Counted from the first letter of the stretch, positions 33,843-42,920 are shown. The stretch is DNA of 44,765 nucleotides from Comamonadaceae bacterium UBA4962 (GCA_002397315.1 DHAE01000025.1:320635-365399), one strand, 5' to 3'. The notes: generated from the sequence alone by a model not told the origin. Numbers and translations: made by a program.

Positions 33843-35869
33843 ACCCGAACGACCGCGACCGCCTTTCCATGCCCGACGGCAGCCTCCAGGATGCCGGGGC
33901 GGAGCCGTTGCCGCGCCCGCTGCCGCTGGCCGATGAGATGGCCGGCGGGGTCCCGCCTTCGGGCGCCATGCAGTCGCCGGCCGGGCAAAGCGGCCAAGTC
34001 GATGCTGACGCGGACGTGGCTGAAATTCCGGATGCAGTTCCGGCCGCTGGCGGCACGCAGTCCGCTGCCCCCGCCCCCGTCTCCGCCGTGGATGCGGCAA
34101 TGGCCGGGATCGACATGACCGCGCCGCGGGTGTCCGCCGCGCAGCAGGCCGCGGAGTTCGTGGCCCGCATCTTCGCCGACGTGCAGCCGGAGGGAGAGGC
34201 GGCGCCCGCCGCGGCCGGCGCGGGCCAGCCCGCCGCGGCAGAGGCCCACACCGACGCCGGCAGCGCGAACGTGGAGGGCGACGCGCCGGCCACGCCGGAG
34301 CAGGGCGATGCCGCGGTGCCGCAAGGCCGGCCCGCCGACACGCTGCGCCCGCTGGCGGGACAGCGCATCCTCATCCTCGGCCTGGGCGCCTCGGGCCTGG
34401 CCATGGCCCGCTGGTGCGTGCGCTGTGGCGCCGACGAGGTGACCGTGGCCGACACCCGCACCGCGCCGCCGCAGCTCGCCGCGCTGCAGGGCGAACTGCC
34501 GCAGGTGCGCTTCGTGCCGGGGGCGTTCGACGCCGCGCTCGTGCAGGGCCGCGCGCTGCATGCGGTGTACCGCTCGCCGGGCCTCTCGCCGGACACGGTC
34601 GCGCCGGTGTTCGTGGCCGCGAGTGCGGAAGGCATCGCCACGGGCGGCGAGCTGGGGCTCTTTGCCATGGCGCTCGCCGCGCTGAAGGCATCGCACGGCT
34701 ACGCGCCCGCGGTGCTCGCCATCACCGGCACCAACGGCAAGACCACCGTCACCTCGCTCACCGGCCTGCTGGTGGAATGCTCCGGCCGCTCGGTGGCCGT
34801 GGCCGGCAACATCGGCCCGACGCTGCTGGATACCCTGGGCGAGCGGCTCGACGGCGACGCGCTGCCCGACGTGTGGGTGCTGGAACTCTCCAGCTTCCAG
34901 CTCGACGGCGCCACCGGCTTCGAGCCGACGGCGGCCACGGTGCTCAACGTCACGCAGGACCACCTCGACTGGCACGGCGACATGCCGGCCTACGCGAGCG
35001 CCAAGGCCCGCATCTTCGGGGAATCCGGCCTCATGCTGCTCAACCGCGACGATGCCGCCGTCATGGCGATGCTGCCGCCGCCCGTGCGCGTGAAGCTCCA
35101 GAAGCCCCAATTGCGCGCCCACGTGACCTTCGGCGCCGACATGCCCCAACGGCCGGGCGACTTCGGCATCGAGACCGTGAACGGCATGGCCTGGCTGGTG
35201 CGGGCACTGGAGGCCGACGAGACGGCCAAGCGCACGCGCGGCCGCGCCGAGGAAGACCTGCACATCCAGCGCCTCATGCCGGCCGACGCGCTGCGCATCC
35301 GCGGCCGCCACAACGCCGTGAACGCGCTGGCAGCGCTGGCGCTCGCGCATGCCGCCGGCTGCGCCCTGGCGCCCATGCTCTACGCGCTGCGCGAATACCG
35401 CGGCGAGCCGCACCGCGTGGAGCCCGTGGGCCGCGTGAACGAGGTGGAGTATTTCGACGACAGCAAGGGCACGAACGTGGGCGCCACCGTGGCCGCGCTC
35501 GGCGGCCTGGGCGCGGAGCGCCGCATCGTCGTCATCCTGGGCGGCGACGGCAAGGGGCAGGACTTCTCGCCGCTCGCCATGCCCGTGTCGCGCTACGTGC
35601 GCGCGGCCGTGCTGATCGGGCGGGACGGCCCGCAGATCCGCGCCGCGCTGCGGGATGCGGGCGTGCCGCTCGTCGACGCGCCCACGCTGCCCGAGGCCGT
35701 GCGCGTGGCCGCGCAGCGGGCCCATGCCGGCGACGCCGTGCTGATGTCGCCCGCCTGCGCGAGCTTCGACATGTTCCGCAATTACGAGCACCGCGCCGAG
35801 GTGTTCCGCGAGGCCGTGCAGGCGCTCGCGGAAGAGGCCGGGCAGGCACTGGAAGGGGGGCTCGCATGA
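33839..35869 (+). CDS. murD: UDP-MurNAc-L-Ala:D-Glu ligase MurD with long N-terminal extension
   Basis: This 676-residue protein adds D-glutamate to UDP-MurNAc-L-Ala. The enzyme core starts only at about residue 172 (GQRILILGLGASGLAMARW) and has the P-loop ITGTNGKTTVTSL, LELSSFQL, NVTQDHLDWHG and FDDSKGTN. The first 170 residues are Ala/Pro/Glu/Asp-rich, low in complexity and have no membrane segment or known domain. E. coli MurD is about 438 residues. The ATG at 33839 overlaps the mraY stop in the ATGA style of this operon, which supports it as the true start. It overlaps ftsW by 4 nt. Confidence 0.93.
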   Translation: MNPNDRDRLSMPDGSLQDAGAEPLPRPLPLADEMAGGVPPSGAMQSPAGQSGQVDADADVAEIPDAVPAAGGTQSAAPAPVSAVDAAMAGIDMTAPRVSAAQQAAEFVARIFADVQPEGEAAPAAAGAGQPAAAEAHTDAGSANVEGDAPATPEQGDAAVPQGRPADTLRPLAGQRILILGLGASGLAMARWCVRCGADEVTVADTRTAPPQLAALQGELPQVRFVPGAFDAALVQGRALHAVYRSPGLSPDTVAPVFVAASAEGIATGGELGLFAMALAALKASHGYAPAVLAITGTNGKTTVTSLTGLLVECSGRSVAVAGNIGPTLLDTLGERLDGDALPDVWVLELSSFQLDGATGFEPTAATVLNVTQDHLDWHGDMPAYASAKARIFGESGLMLLNRDDAAVMAMLPPPVRVKLQKPQLRAHVTFGADMPQRPGDFGIETVNGMAWLVRALEADETAKRTRGRAEEDLHIQRLMPADALRIRGRHNAVNALAALALAHAAGCALAPMLYALREYRGEPHRVEPVGRVNEVEYFDDSKGTNVGATVAALGGLGAERRIVVILGGDGKGQDFSPLAMPVSRYVRAAVLIGRDGPQIRAALRDAGVPLVDAPTLPEAVRVAAQRAHAGDAVLMSPACASFDMFRNYEHRAEVFREAVQALAEEAGQALEGGLA

Positions 35870-37143
35870 GCGCCGACGCAACGGTTTCCCGCGGATGGCG
35901 CCAGCGCATGTCCGGCTGGTTCGGCGGCGGCGACGCACCGGCGGCCGACGTGCTGCCCGTGCGCGTGGGCGGCACCGAATACCGCCAGACCACCACCACG
36001 CCCGCGCGCGTGCTCGGCTTCGACCAGGCGCTGCTCTGGGTCGTCGTGGCCCTGCTGGCCTGGGGCCTCGTCATGGTGTATTCGGCCTCGATCGCCATGC
36101 CGGACAACCCGCGCTTCGGCAAGATCGCGCCCACCCACTTCCTCATGCGCCATATCTTCGCGCTGGGCATGGGCTTCGTCGCCGCGCTGCTGACGTTCCA
36201 GGTGCCGATGTCCGTCTGGGAGCGCGTCGCGCCCTGGCTGTTCATCGCCTCCATCCTGCTGCTGGTGGCGGTGCTCGTGCCGCACGTGGGCACGGTGGTG
36301 AACGGCGCGCGCCGCTGGCTGTCGCTGGGCATCATGAACTTCCAGCCCTCCGAACTCGCGAAGTTCGCGGTGGTGATCTACGCGGCCGACTACATGGTGC
36401 GCAAGATGGAAGTGAAGGAACGTTTCTTCCGCGCCGTGCTGCCGATGGGCGTGGCGGTGGCGGTGGTCGGCGTGCTGCTGCTGGCCGAGCCCGACATGGG
36501 CGCGTTCATGGTGATTGCCATCATCGCCATGGGCATCCTGTTCCTGGGCGGCGTGAACGCCCGCATGTTCTTCCTGATCGCCGCCGTGCTGGTGCTGGCG
36601 TTCGCCATCATGGTGATGGGCAGCCCGTGGCGCCGCGAGCGGATCTTCGCCTACCTCGATCCGTTCAGCGAGGCGCACGCGCTCGGCAAGGGCTACCAGC
36701 TCTCGCACTCGCTCATCGCCATCGGCCGCGGCGAGATCTTCGGCGTCGGCCTGGGCGGCAGCGTGGAGAAGCTGCACTGGCTGCCCGAGGCGCACACCGA
36801 CTTCCTGCTCGCCGTGATCGGCGAGGAGTTCGGCCTCATGGGCGTGCTGATGGTGATCGTGCTGTTCTTCTGGATGACGCGCCGCATCATGCACATCGGC
36901 CGCCAGGCCATCGCGCTCGACCGCGTCTTCGCCGGGCTCGTCGCGCAGGGCGTCGCGATCTGGATGGGCTTCCAGGCCTTCATCAACATGGGCGTGAACC
37001 TCGGCGCCCTGCCCACCAAGGGCCTGACCCTGCCGCTCATGAGCTTCGGCGGCTCCGCCATCCTCATGAACCTCGTCGCGATCGCGGTGGTGCTGCGCGT
37101 CGATTACGAAAACAAGCACCTCATGCGCGGAGGCCGCGTATGA
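35866..37143 (+). CDS. ftsW: Septal peptidoglycan polymerase FtsW
   Basis: This 425-residue SEDS-family membrane glycosyltransferase polymerises lipid II at the septum together with FtsI. About ten membrane segments follow a 45-residue cytosolic N-terminus. Motifs include GLVMVYSASIAMP, GARRWLSLGIMNFQPSELAK (SEDS core), LLAEPDMGAFMV, and GLTLPLMSFGGSAILMN near the end. Its last codons form the 5' arm of a 21-bp hairpin that continues past the stop. Confidence 0.96.
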   Translation: MSADATVSRGWRQRMSGWFGGGDAPAADVLPVRVGGTEYRQTTTTPARVLGFDQALLWVVVALLAWGLVMVYSASIAMPDNPRFGKIAPTHFLMRHIFALGMGFVAALLTFQVPMSVWERVAPWLFIASILLLVAVLVPHVGTVVNGARRWLSLGIMNFQPSELAKFAVVIYAADYMVRKMEVKERFFRAVLPMGVAVAVVGVLLLAEPDMGAFMVIAIIAMGILFLGGVNARMFFLIAAVLVLAFAIMVMGSPWRRERIFAYLDPFSEAHALGKGYQLSHSLIAIGRGEIFGVGLGGSVEKLHWLPEAHTDFLLAVIGEEFGLMGVLMVIVLFFWMTRRIMHIGRQAIALDRVFAGLVAQGVAIWMGFQAFINMGVNLGALPTKGLTLPLMSFGGSAILMNLVAIAVVLRVDYENKHLMRGGRV

Positions 37144-37169
37144 GGTGCTTGTTTCGCCAAAACAAGCAC
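37110..37169 (+). promoter_or_regulatory. Two competing hairpins at the ftsW-murG junction
   Basis: Bases 37110-37130 pair with 37134-37154 (21 bp, one G-U, 3-nt loop AGG) across the ftsW stop. The 3' arm portion GTGCTTGTTT (37145-37154) also pairs with AAACAAGCAC (37160-37169; 10 bp, 5-nt loop). The two structures exclude each other. A GCGCGCC (37175-37181) / GGCGCGC (37192-37198) stem follows. This looks like an attenuator or translation-coupling switch. Confidence 0.7.
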
Positions 37170-37211
37170 TCGCCGCGCGCCAGCGTGGCGGGGCGCGCAG
37201 CGCCGATGAGA

Positions 37212-37234
37212 GGGGGACGCGTATGACCCCCCCC
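37212..37234 (+). promoter_or_regulatory. murG ribosome binding site, possibly sequestered
   Basis: The Shine-Dalgarno AGGGGG (37211-37216) can pair with the eight-C run at 37227-37234, just after the murG ATG at 37223, leaving the start codon in the loop. Confidence 0.5.
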
Positions 37235-38290
37235 AAGACCGCCCTCGTGATGGCCGGCGGCACCGGCGGCCACATCTTCCCCGGCCTCGCCGTGGCCGAA
37301 GAACTGCGCGCGCGCGGCTGGACCGTGCACTGGCTCGGCACGCCGGGCAGCATGGAGTCGCGCATCGTGCCGCCGCAGGGCTTCGCCTTCGAGCCGATCG
37401 ACTTCTCGGGCGTGCGCGGCAAGGGCCTGGCCACGCTGGCGCTGCTGCCGCTGCGGCTGCTGCGCGCGTTCTGGCAGGCGCTCGCGGTGGTGCGGCGCGT
37501 ACGGCCCGACGTGGTCGTGGGGCTGGGCGGCTACGTCACCTTCCCGGGCGGCATGATGGCCGTGCTCTGCGGCAAGCCGCTCGTGGTGCACGAGCAGAAC
37601 TCCGTGGCCGGCCTGGTCAACAAGGTCCTGGCCGGCGTGGCCGACCGCGTCTTCACCGCTTTTCCCGATGCGCTGCGCAAGGGCGCCTGGGTCGGCAACC
37701 CGCTGCGCACCGCCTTCACGCGGCAGGCCGTGCCCGAAGAGCGTTTCGCCGGCCGCAGCGGCCCGCTGCGTCTGCTGGTGGTGGGCGGCAGCCTGGGCGC
37801 CAAGGCGCTGAACGACATCGTGCCGCAGGCGCTGGCCCTCATTCCCGCGGAGCGTCGCCCGGTGGTCACCCACCAGAGCGGCGCCGCCCAGATCGACGCC
37901 CTGCGCGCGAACTACGCCGCCGCGGGCGTGGAAGCCGCGCTCACCCCCTTCATCGACGACACCGCCACCGCGTTCGCCGAGGCCGACCTCATCGTCTGCC
38001 GCGCCGGCGCGAGCACGGTGACCGAGATCGCCGCCGTGGGCGCGGCGGCCGTCTTCGTGCCGTTCCCGCATGCGGTGGACGACCACCAGACGGCCAATGC
38101 CCGGTTCCTCGCCGACGCCGGCGGCGGCTGGCTCGTGCAGCAGCGCGACCTCTCCGCCGAATCGCTGTCGCAATTGCTACAAAATACGGAGCGCGCAACG
38201 CTGTTGGAGCGCGCGCTGAAAGCCAAGACAATGCAGAAGATCCACGCCACCCGCGAAGTGGCGAACGCGTGCGAGGAGCTGGCCTCATGA
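37223..38290 (+). CDS. murG: MurG, lipid II-forming GlcNAc transferase
   Basis: This 355-residue GT-B-fold peripheral membrane enzyme adds GlcNAc from UDP-GlcNAc to lipid I. GGTGGHIFPGLAVAEEL (G-loop 1), LGGYVTFPGG (G-loop 2), HEQNSVAGLVNK, VVGGSLGAKALND (G-loop 3) and RAGASTVTEIA with FPHAVDDHQTANA are hallmarks. It is the only gene from ftsL to ftsQ that does not overlap its upstream neighbour (79-nt gap). Codons 2-4 sit in an eight-C run. The 3' end has an unusually AT-rich patch near 38170. It overlaps murC by 4 nt. Confidence 0.97.
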   Translation: MTPPKTALVMAGGTGGHIFPGLAVAEELRARGWTVHWLGTPGSMESRIVPPQGFAFEPIDFSGVRGKGLATLALLPLRLLRAFWQALAVVRRVRPDVVVGLGGYVTFPGGMMAVLCGKPLVVHEQNSVAGLVNKVLAGVADRVFTAFPDALRKGAWVGNPLRTAFTRQAVPEERFAGRSGPLRLLVVGGSLGAKALNDIVPQALALIPAERRPVVTHQSGAAQIDALRANYAAAGVEAALTPFIDDTATAFAEADLIVCRAGASTVTEIAAVGAAAVFVPFPHAVDDHQTANARFLADAGGGWLVQQRDLSAESLSQLLQNTERATLLERALKAKTMQKIHATREVANACEELAS

Positions 38291-39714
38291 AGCACGCCAT
38301 CCGCCATATCCATTTCGTGGGCCTCGGGGGCGCCGGCATGTGCGGCATCGCCGAGGTGCTGTTCAACCTGGGCTACGAGATCTCGGGCTCCGACCTCGCC
38401 GACAGCGCCACGCTGCGCCGCCTCTCGGCGCTGGGCATCTCCACCCACGTGGGCCATGCGGCCGCGCACATCGAGGGCGCCGACGCGGTGGTCACCTCCA
38501 CCGCCGTGCAGGCCGACAACCCCGAGGTGCTCGCCGCGCGCGAGCGCAAGATCCCCGTGGTGCCGCGCGCGCTGATGCTCGCCGAGCTGATGCGCCTCAA
38601 GCGCGGCATCGCGATCGCCGGCACGCACGGCAAGACCACCACCACCAGCCTCGTGACCAGCGTGCTCGCGGAGGCCGGGCTGGACCCGACCTTCGTGATC
38701 GGCGGGCGCCTCAACAGCGCGGGCGCGAACGCCAAGCTGGGGCAGGGCGACTACATCGTGGTCGAGGCCGACGAATCCGATGCCTCGTTCCTCAACCTGC
38801 TGCCCGTGATGGCGGTGGTGACGAACATCGATGCCGACCACATGGAGACCTACGGCCACGATTTCGGCCGCCTCAAGTCGGCCTTCGTGGACTTCCTGCA
38901 CCGCATGCCGTTCTACGGCACGGCCATCCTCTGCACCGACAACCCCGCGATCCGCGAGATCCTGCCCGACGTGACCTGCCCGGTCACGAGCTACGGCTTC
39001 TCGGAAGATGCCCAGGTGCGTGCCGTGGACGTGCGGGCCGACGCGGGCCGCATGTGCTTCCGCGTGCAGCGCCGCAACGGCGTCACGCTGCCCGACCTCG
39101 ACGTGGTGCTGAACCTCGCGGGCGAGCACAACGTGCTGAACGCGCTCTCCGCGATCGCCGTGGCCGTGGAGCTGAACATTCCCGACGACGCGCTGCTGCG
39201 CGCGCTCGCGCAGTTCAAGGGCGTGGGCCGGCGCTTCCAGCGCTACGGCGAGCTGCCCGCGCAGGGCGGCGGCACCTTCACCCTGATCGAGGATTACGGC
39301 CACCATCCCGTGGAGATGACGGCGACGATCGCCGCGGCGCGCGGCGCCTTCCCGGGCCGCCGCCTGGTGCTGGCCTTCCAGCCGCACCGCTACAGCCGCA
39401 CGCGCGACTGCTTCGAGGATTTCGTGAAGGTGATGGGCAGCGCCGACGCGGTGCTGCTCACCGAGGTGTACGCGGCCGGCGAGACGCCGATCGTGGCGGC
39501 CGACGGCCGCTCGCTCGCCCGCGCGGTGCGCGTGGCGGGGCAGGTGGAGCCCGTCTTCGTGGACGACGTGGCGGAACTGCCCCGGCGCATCGCGGACAAC
39601 GCGCGCGCCGGCGACGTGGTGCTGTGCATGGGGGCCGGCTCGATCGGCACCGTGCCCGCGAAGGTGGTGGACATGCTGCGCACGGACGTGCCGGCGATGC
39701 AGGAGGGTCGGTGA
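38287..39714 (+). CDS. murC: UDP-MurNAc:L-alanine ligase MurC
   Basis: This 475-residue cytoplasmic enzyme adds the first stem-peptide residue, L-Ala, with ATP. HFVGLGGAGMCGIAEVL is the UDP-binding loop, IAGTHGKTTTTSLV the ATP P-loop, EADESDASFL and NIDADHMETYG bind metal and substrate, and EDYGHHPVEM and FQPHRYSRT mark the C-terminal domain. It overlaps murG by 4 nt and shares one base with ddl (TGATG). Confidence 0.97.
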   Translation: MKHAIRHIHFVGLGGAGMCGIAEVLFNLGYEISGSDLADSATLRRLSALGISTHVGHAAAHIEGADAVVTSTAVQADNPEVLAARERKIPVVPRALMLAELMRLKRGIAIAGTHGKTTTTSLVTSVLAEAGLDPTFVIGGRLNSAGANAKLGQGDYIVVEADESDASFLNLLPVMAVVTNIDADHMETYGHDFGRLKSAFVDFLHRMPFYGTAILCTDNPAIREILPDVTCPVTSYGFSEDAQVRAVDVRADAGRMCFRVQRRNGVTLPDLDVVLNLAGEHNVLNALSAIAVAVELNIPDDALLRALAQFKGVGRRFQRYGELPAQGGGTFTLIEDYGHHPVEMTATIAAARGAFPGRRLVLAFQPHRYSRTRDCFEDFVKVMGSADAVLLTEVYAAGETPIVAADGRSLARAVRVAGQVEPVFVDDVAELPRRIADNARAGDVVLCMGAGSIGTVPAKVVDMLRTDVPAMQEGR

Positions 39715-40718
39715 TGGCCGCGGGCTTACCTGAAACCGAAATCGACGTGCGCGCGCTGGGCAAGGTGGCCGTGCTGATGGGCGGCGACTCCGCCGAGCGC
39801 GAGGTCTCGCTCATGTCCGGCGGCGGCGTCCTGCAGGCGCTGCGCGCGCGCGGCGTGGATGCGCATGCGTTCGATCCCTCGCAGTCCGACCTGTCGGAAC
39901 TCAAGAGCCACGGCTACACGCGCTGCTTCATCGCGCTGCACGGCCGCCACGGCGAAGACGGCACGGTGCAGGGCGCGCTGGAGCTGCTGCGCATTCCCTA
40001 CACCGGCCCGGGCGTGATGGCGTCGTCCATCGCCATGGACAAGATCATGACCAAGCGCATCTGGCGCTTCGAGGGCCTCTCGACCCCCGACTGGCGGCTG
40101 GTGTCGAGCGCCGCGGAAACCGCGCAGGCGTTCCAGGAGCTGGGCGCGCCGATGATCGTCAAGCCCTCGCGCGAGGGCTCCACCATGGGGCTCACCAAGG
40201 TCACCTCGCCGGGCCAGTGCGAGCAGGCCTACCTGCTGGCCTCGCGTTACGACCCCGAAGTGCTGTGCGAGGAATTCATCGAGGGCGAGGAAACGACCTG
40301 CCCCGTGCTGGGCCAGGGCGCGCAGGCGCGCGCGCTGCCGGTGATCCGCATCGTGGCGCCCGAGGGCAACTACGACTACCAGAACAAGTATTTCACCGAC
40401 GTCACGCAGTACCACTGCCCGAGCGGCCTGCCCGAGGACGAGGAGCGCGAGATCCAGCGCATGGTGCTGCAGGCCTTCCTCACGCTGCAATGCCGCGGCT
40501 GGGCACGCGCCGACATCATGATCCGCGCGCGCGACCGCAAGCCCTTCCTGCTGGAGATCAATACCTCGCCCGGCATGACGGGCCACTCCCTGGTGCCGAT
40601 GTCGGCGCGCGCCACGGGCATGAGCTACGAAGAACTCTGCCTGCGCATCCTCGCGAGCGCATCGCTCGATGCCGAGCAGGGCCGCCAGCCCGCGGCGGCA
40701 CGGACGGGAACGCCATGA
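39714..40718 (+). CDS. ddl: D-alanine:D-alanine ligase
   Basis: This 334-residue ATP-grasp enzyme joins two D-Ala for use by MurF. VLMGGDSAEREVSLMSG (first D-Ala site), IALHGRHGEDGTVQGALE, KPSREGSTMGLTKV and LLEINTSPGMTGHSLVP (metal-binding Glu and Asn, plus Ser) are all present. It is likely the ddlB paralogue by position in the dcw cluster. It overlaps ftsQ by 4 nt. Confidence 0.96.
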   Translation: MAAGLPETEIDVRALGKVAVLMGGDSAEREVSLMSGGGVLQALRARGVDAHAFDPSQSDLSELKSHGYTRCFIALHGRHGEDGTVQGALELLRIPYTGPGVMASSIAMDKIMTKRIWRFEGLSTPDWRLVSSAAETAQAFQELGAPMIVKPSREGSTMGLTKVTSPGQCEQAYLLASRYDPEVLCEEFIEGEETTCPVLGQGAQARALPVIRIVAPEGNYDYQNKYFTDVTQYHCPSGLPEDEEREIQRMVLQAFLTLQCRGWARADIMIRARDRKPFLLEINTSPGMTGHSLVPMSARATGMSYEELCLRILASASLDAEQGRQPAAARTGTP

Positions 40719-41587
40719 CCACGACGACCCCGCTGCCCGCACCGCTGGACGTGAAGCTCATGAACTGGACCGCCGCGGTCCTGTTCGTGGGCTGCGCCGC
40801 GGCCGTGCTGGTGGCGGCGGGGTCCTGGGCGCGGCACCATCCGATGTTCGCGATCGGGCGCATCGTGGTGCAGGGCGAACTGGTGCACAACAACGCGGTC
40901 ACGCTGCGCGCCAACGTCGGGCCGCACCTTGTCGGCAACTTCTTCACCATGGACCTGGCCGCGGTGCGCGAAGCCTTCGAGCAGGTGCCGTGGGTGCGGC
41001 GCGCGATGGTGCGCCGCGAGTTCCCCAACAGCCTGCGGGTCGAGCTGCAGGAGCACGACGCCTTCGCCTACTGGGGCCCCGAGGAGGGCTCGACCCTGCT
41101 GAGCACCCGGGGCGAGGTGTTCGAGGCCAGCGCGGACGACGTGGACGACGACGATCTGCCGCGGCTGCAGGGCCCGCAGGGCCAGTCGGCTGCGGTGATG
41201 CAGATGTACCAGCGGCTCTCGCCGATCGTCGAGCCGCTGGGTGCGCGCCTCGCGACGCTGGAGCTCTCGCCGCGCGGCAGCTGGCGCGGCGCGCTGGCGA
41301 GCGGCGCATCGCTCGAACTGGGCGGCGGCTCGCCGGACGAGGTCGAGATGCGGACCCGGCGCTTCGTGCGCACGCTGGCGCGCGTGACGGCCCAGTACGG
41401 CCGCCGGGCCGACGCGCTGGAATCCGCGGACCTGCGCCATCCGGATGGCTACGCCATGCGTTTGCGCGGCGTGACCACCGTCGAAGGCGACGTGCCGCGG
41501 GCGGTGGCGCGCGGCGGCGCGCGGCGTCCGGCAGGTGGGAGCGGCAGCAACCACAACGCGCGGCGCGAGCCGCCGAAGAATCGCTGA
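40715..41587 (+). CDS. ftsQ: Cell division protein FtsQ
   Basis: This 290-residue bitopic protein has a short cytosolic N-terminus, one membrane segment (about 18-38), a POTRA domain (FAIGRIVVQGELVHNNAVTL to VEFPNSLRV-like strands), and the beta domain with FAYWGPEEGSTLLSTRGEVF. It binds FtsL/FtsB and is an early divisome scaffold. The last 40 residues are Arg/Gly-rich and disordered. It ends 22 nt before ftsA. Confidence 0.95.
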   Translation: MTTTTPLPAPLDVKLMNWTAAVLFVGCAAAVLVAAGSWARHHPMFAIGRIVVQGELVHNNAVTLRANVGPHLVGNFFTMDLAAVREAFEQVPWVRRAMVRREFPNSLRVELQEHDAFAYWGPEEGSTLLSTRGEVFEASADDVDDDDLPRLQGPQGQSAAVMQMYQRLSPIVEPLGARLATLELSPRGSWRGALASGASLELGGGSPDEVEMRTRRFVRTLARVTAQYGRRADALESADLRHPDGYAMRLRGVTTVEGDVPRAVARGGARRPAGGSGSNHNARREPPKNR

Positions 41588-41609
41588 CACAAGTCAGGAC
41601 ACACAAGAT

Positions 41610-42839
41610 ATGGCACGAGAATACAAAGACGTGGTGGTGGGGCTGGACATCGGGACGGCCAAGGTGATGGCCGTGGTGGCCGAGGTGCTCCCGGGCGGAG
41701 ACCTGAAGCTGGCCGGCCTGGGCGTGGCCCCGAGCAACGGGCTCAAGCGCGGCGTGGTTGTCAACATCGACGCCACGGTGCAGAGCATCCAGCAGGCGCT
41801 GAAGGAGGCCGAACTGATGGCCGACTGCAAGATCCAGCGCGTCTACACGGGCATCACGGGCAGCCACATCCGCGGCCTGAATTCGAGCGGCATGGTGGCC
41901 GTCAAGGACAAGGAGGTCACCCCCGCCGACGTGGCGCGCGTGGTCGAGACCGCCAAGGCGATCAACATTTCGTCCGACCAGCGGCTGCTGCTGGTGGAGC
42001 CGCAGGAATTCGTGATCGACGGGCAGGACGTGCGCGAGCCCATCGGCATGAGCGGCATCCGCCTGGAGGCCAAGATCCACATCGTGACCGGCGCCCAGAG
42101 CGCGGCCGAGAACATCATCAAGTGCGTGCGCCGCTGCGGCCTGGAGGTCGAGCAGCTCATGCTGAACCCGCTGGCCTCCAGCCAGGCGGTGCTGACCGAC
42201 GACGAGCGCGAGCTCGGCGTGGCCGTGGTGGACGTGGGCGCCGGAACGACCGACGTGGCGATCTTCACCGGGGGCGCCATCCGGCACACCGCCGTGATCC
42301 CGATCGCGGGCGACCTGATCACCAGCGACATCGCCATGGCGCTGCGCACGCCCACCAAGGACGCCGAGGACATCAAGGTGGAGAGCGGCTACGCCAAGCA
42401 GCTGCTGGCCGACCCGGAGGCGCAGGTGGAAGTGCCGGGCCTGGGCGACCGCAGCCCCCGCATGCTGAGCAAGCAGGCGCTCGCCGGCGTGATCGAGCCG
42501 CGCGTGGAAGAGATCTTCTCGCTGGTGCAGCAGGTGATCCGCGAATCGGGCTACGAGGAAGTGCTGTCGTCGGGCATCGTGCTCACGGGCGGCAGCGCGA
42601 TCATGCCGGGCATGGTGGAGCTGGGCGAGGACATCTTCCTCAAGCCCGTGCGCCGCGGCATTCCGAAGTATTCCAGCGCGTTGTCCGACATGGTGGCCCA
42701 GCCCCGTGCTGCTACCGTTATGGGTTTGCTCGAGGAGGCGAGGCAGGCACGCCTGCGCGGTTTCAAAGTGGCCCAGAAGAGCGGCTCGGTGAAAACGGCT
42801 TTTGGTCGGTTCAAGGACTTCATCGTCGGGAACTTCTGA
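41610..42839 (+). CDS. ftsA: Cell division protein FtsA
   Basis: This 409-residue actin-like ATPase tethers FtsZ to the membrane. VVGLDIGTAKVMAVVAEV is phosphate-1, VAVVDVGAGTTDVAIF is phosphate-2, and IVLTGGSAIMPGM the adenosine motif. NGLKRGVVVNIDATVQSIQ lies in domain 1. The C-terminal KTAFGRFKDFIVGNF is the amphipathic membrane-targeting helix. The start at 41610 is preceded by a modest AGGAC. Confidence 0.97.
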   Translation: MAREYKDVVVGLDIGTAKVMAVVAEVLPGGDLKLAGLGVAPSNGLKRGVVVNIDATVQSIQQALKEAELMADCKIQRVYTGITGSHIRGLNSSGMVAVKDKEVTPADVARVVETAKAINISSDQRLLLVEPQEFVIDGQDVREPIGMSGIRLEAKIHIVTGAQSAAENIIKCVRRCGLEVEQLMLNPLASSQAVLTDDERELGVAVVDVGAGTTDVAIFTGGAIRHTAVIPIAGDLITSDIAMALRTPTKDAEDIKVESGYAKQLLADPEAQVEVPGLGDRSPRMLSKQALAGVIEPRVEEIFSLVQQVIRESGYEEVLSSGIVLTGGSAIMPGMVELGEDIFLKPVRRGIPKYSSALSDMVAQPRAATVMGLLEEARQARLRGFKVAQKSGSVKTAFGRFKDFIVGNF

Positions 42840-42920
42840 CATGTACGTCCCTCTGCACCGGCTCGCCCGTGGAAGTCCTTCGGGCCGCTACCGCCACCGA
42901 TGGCCCAGTACCGGTCCCCC

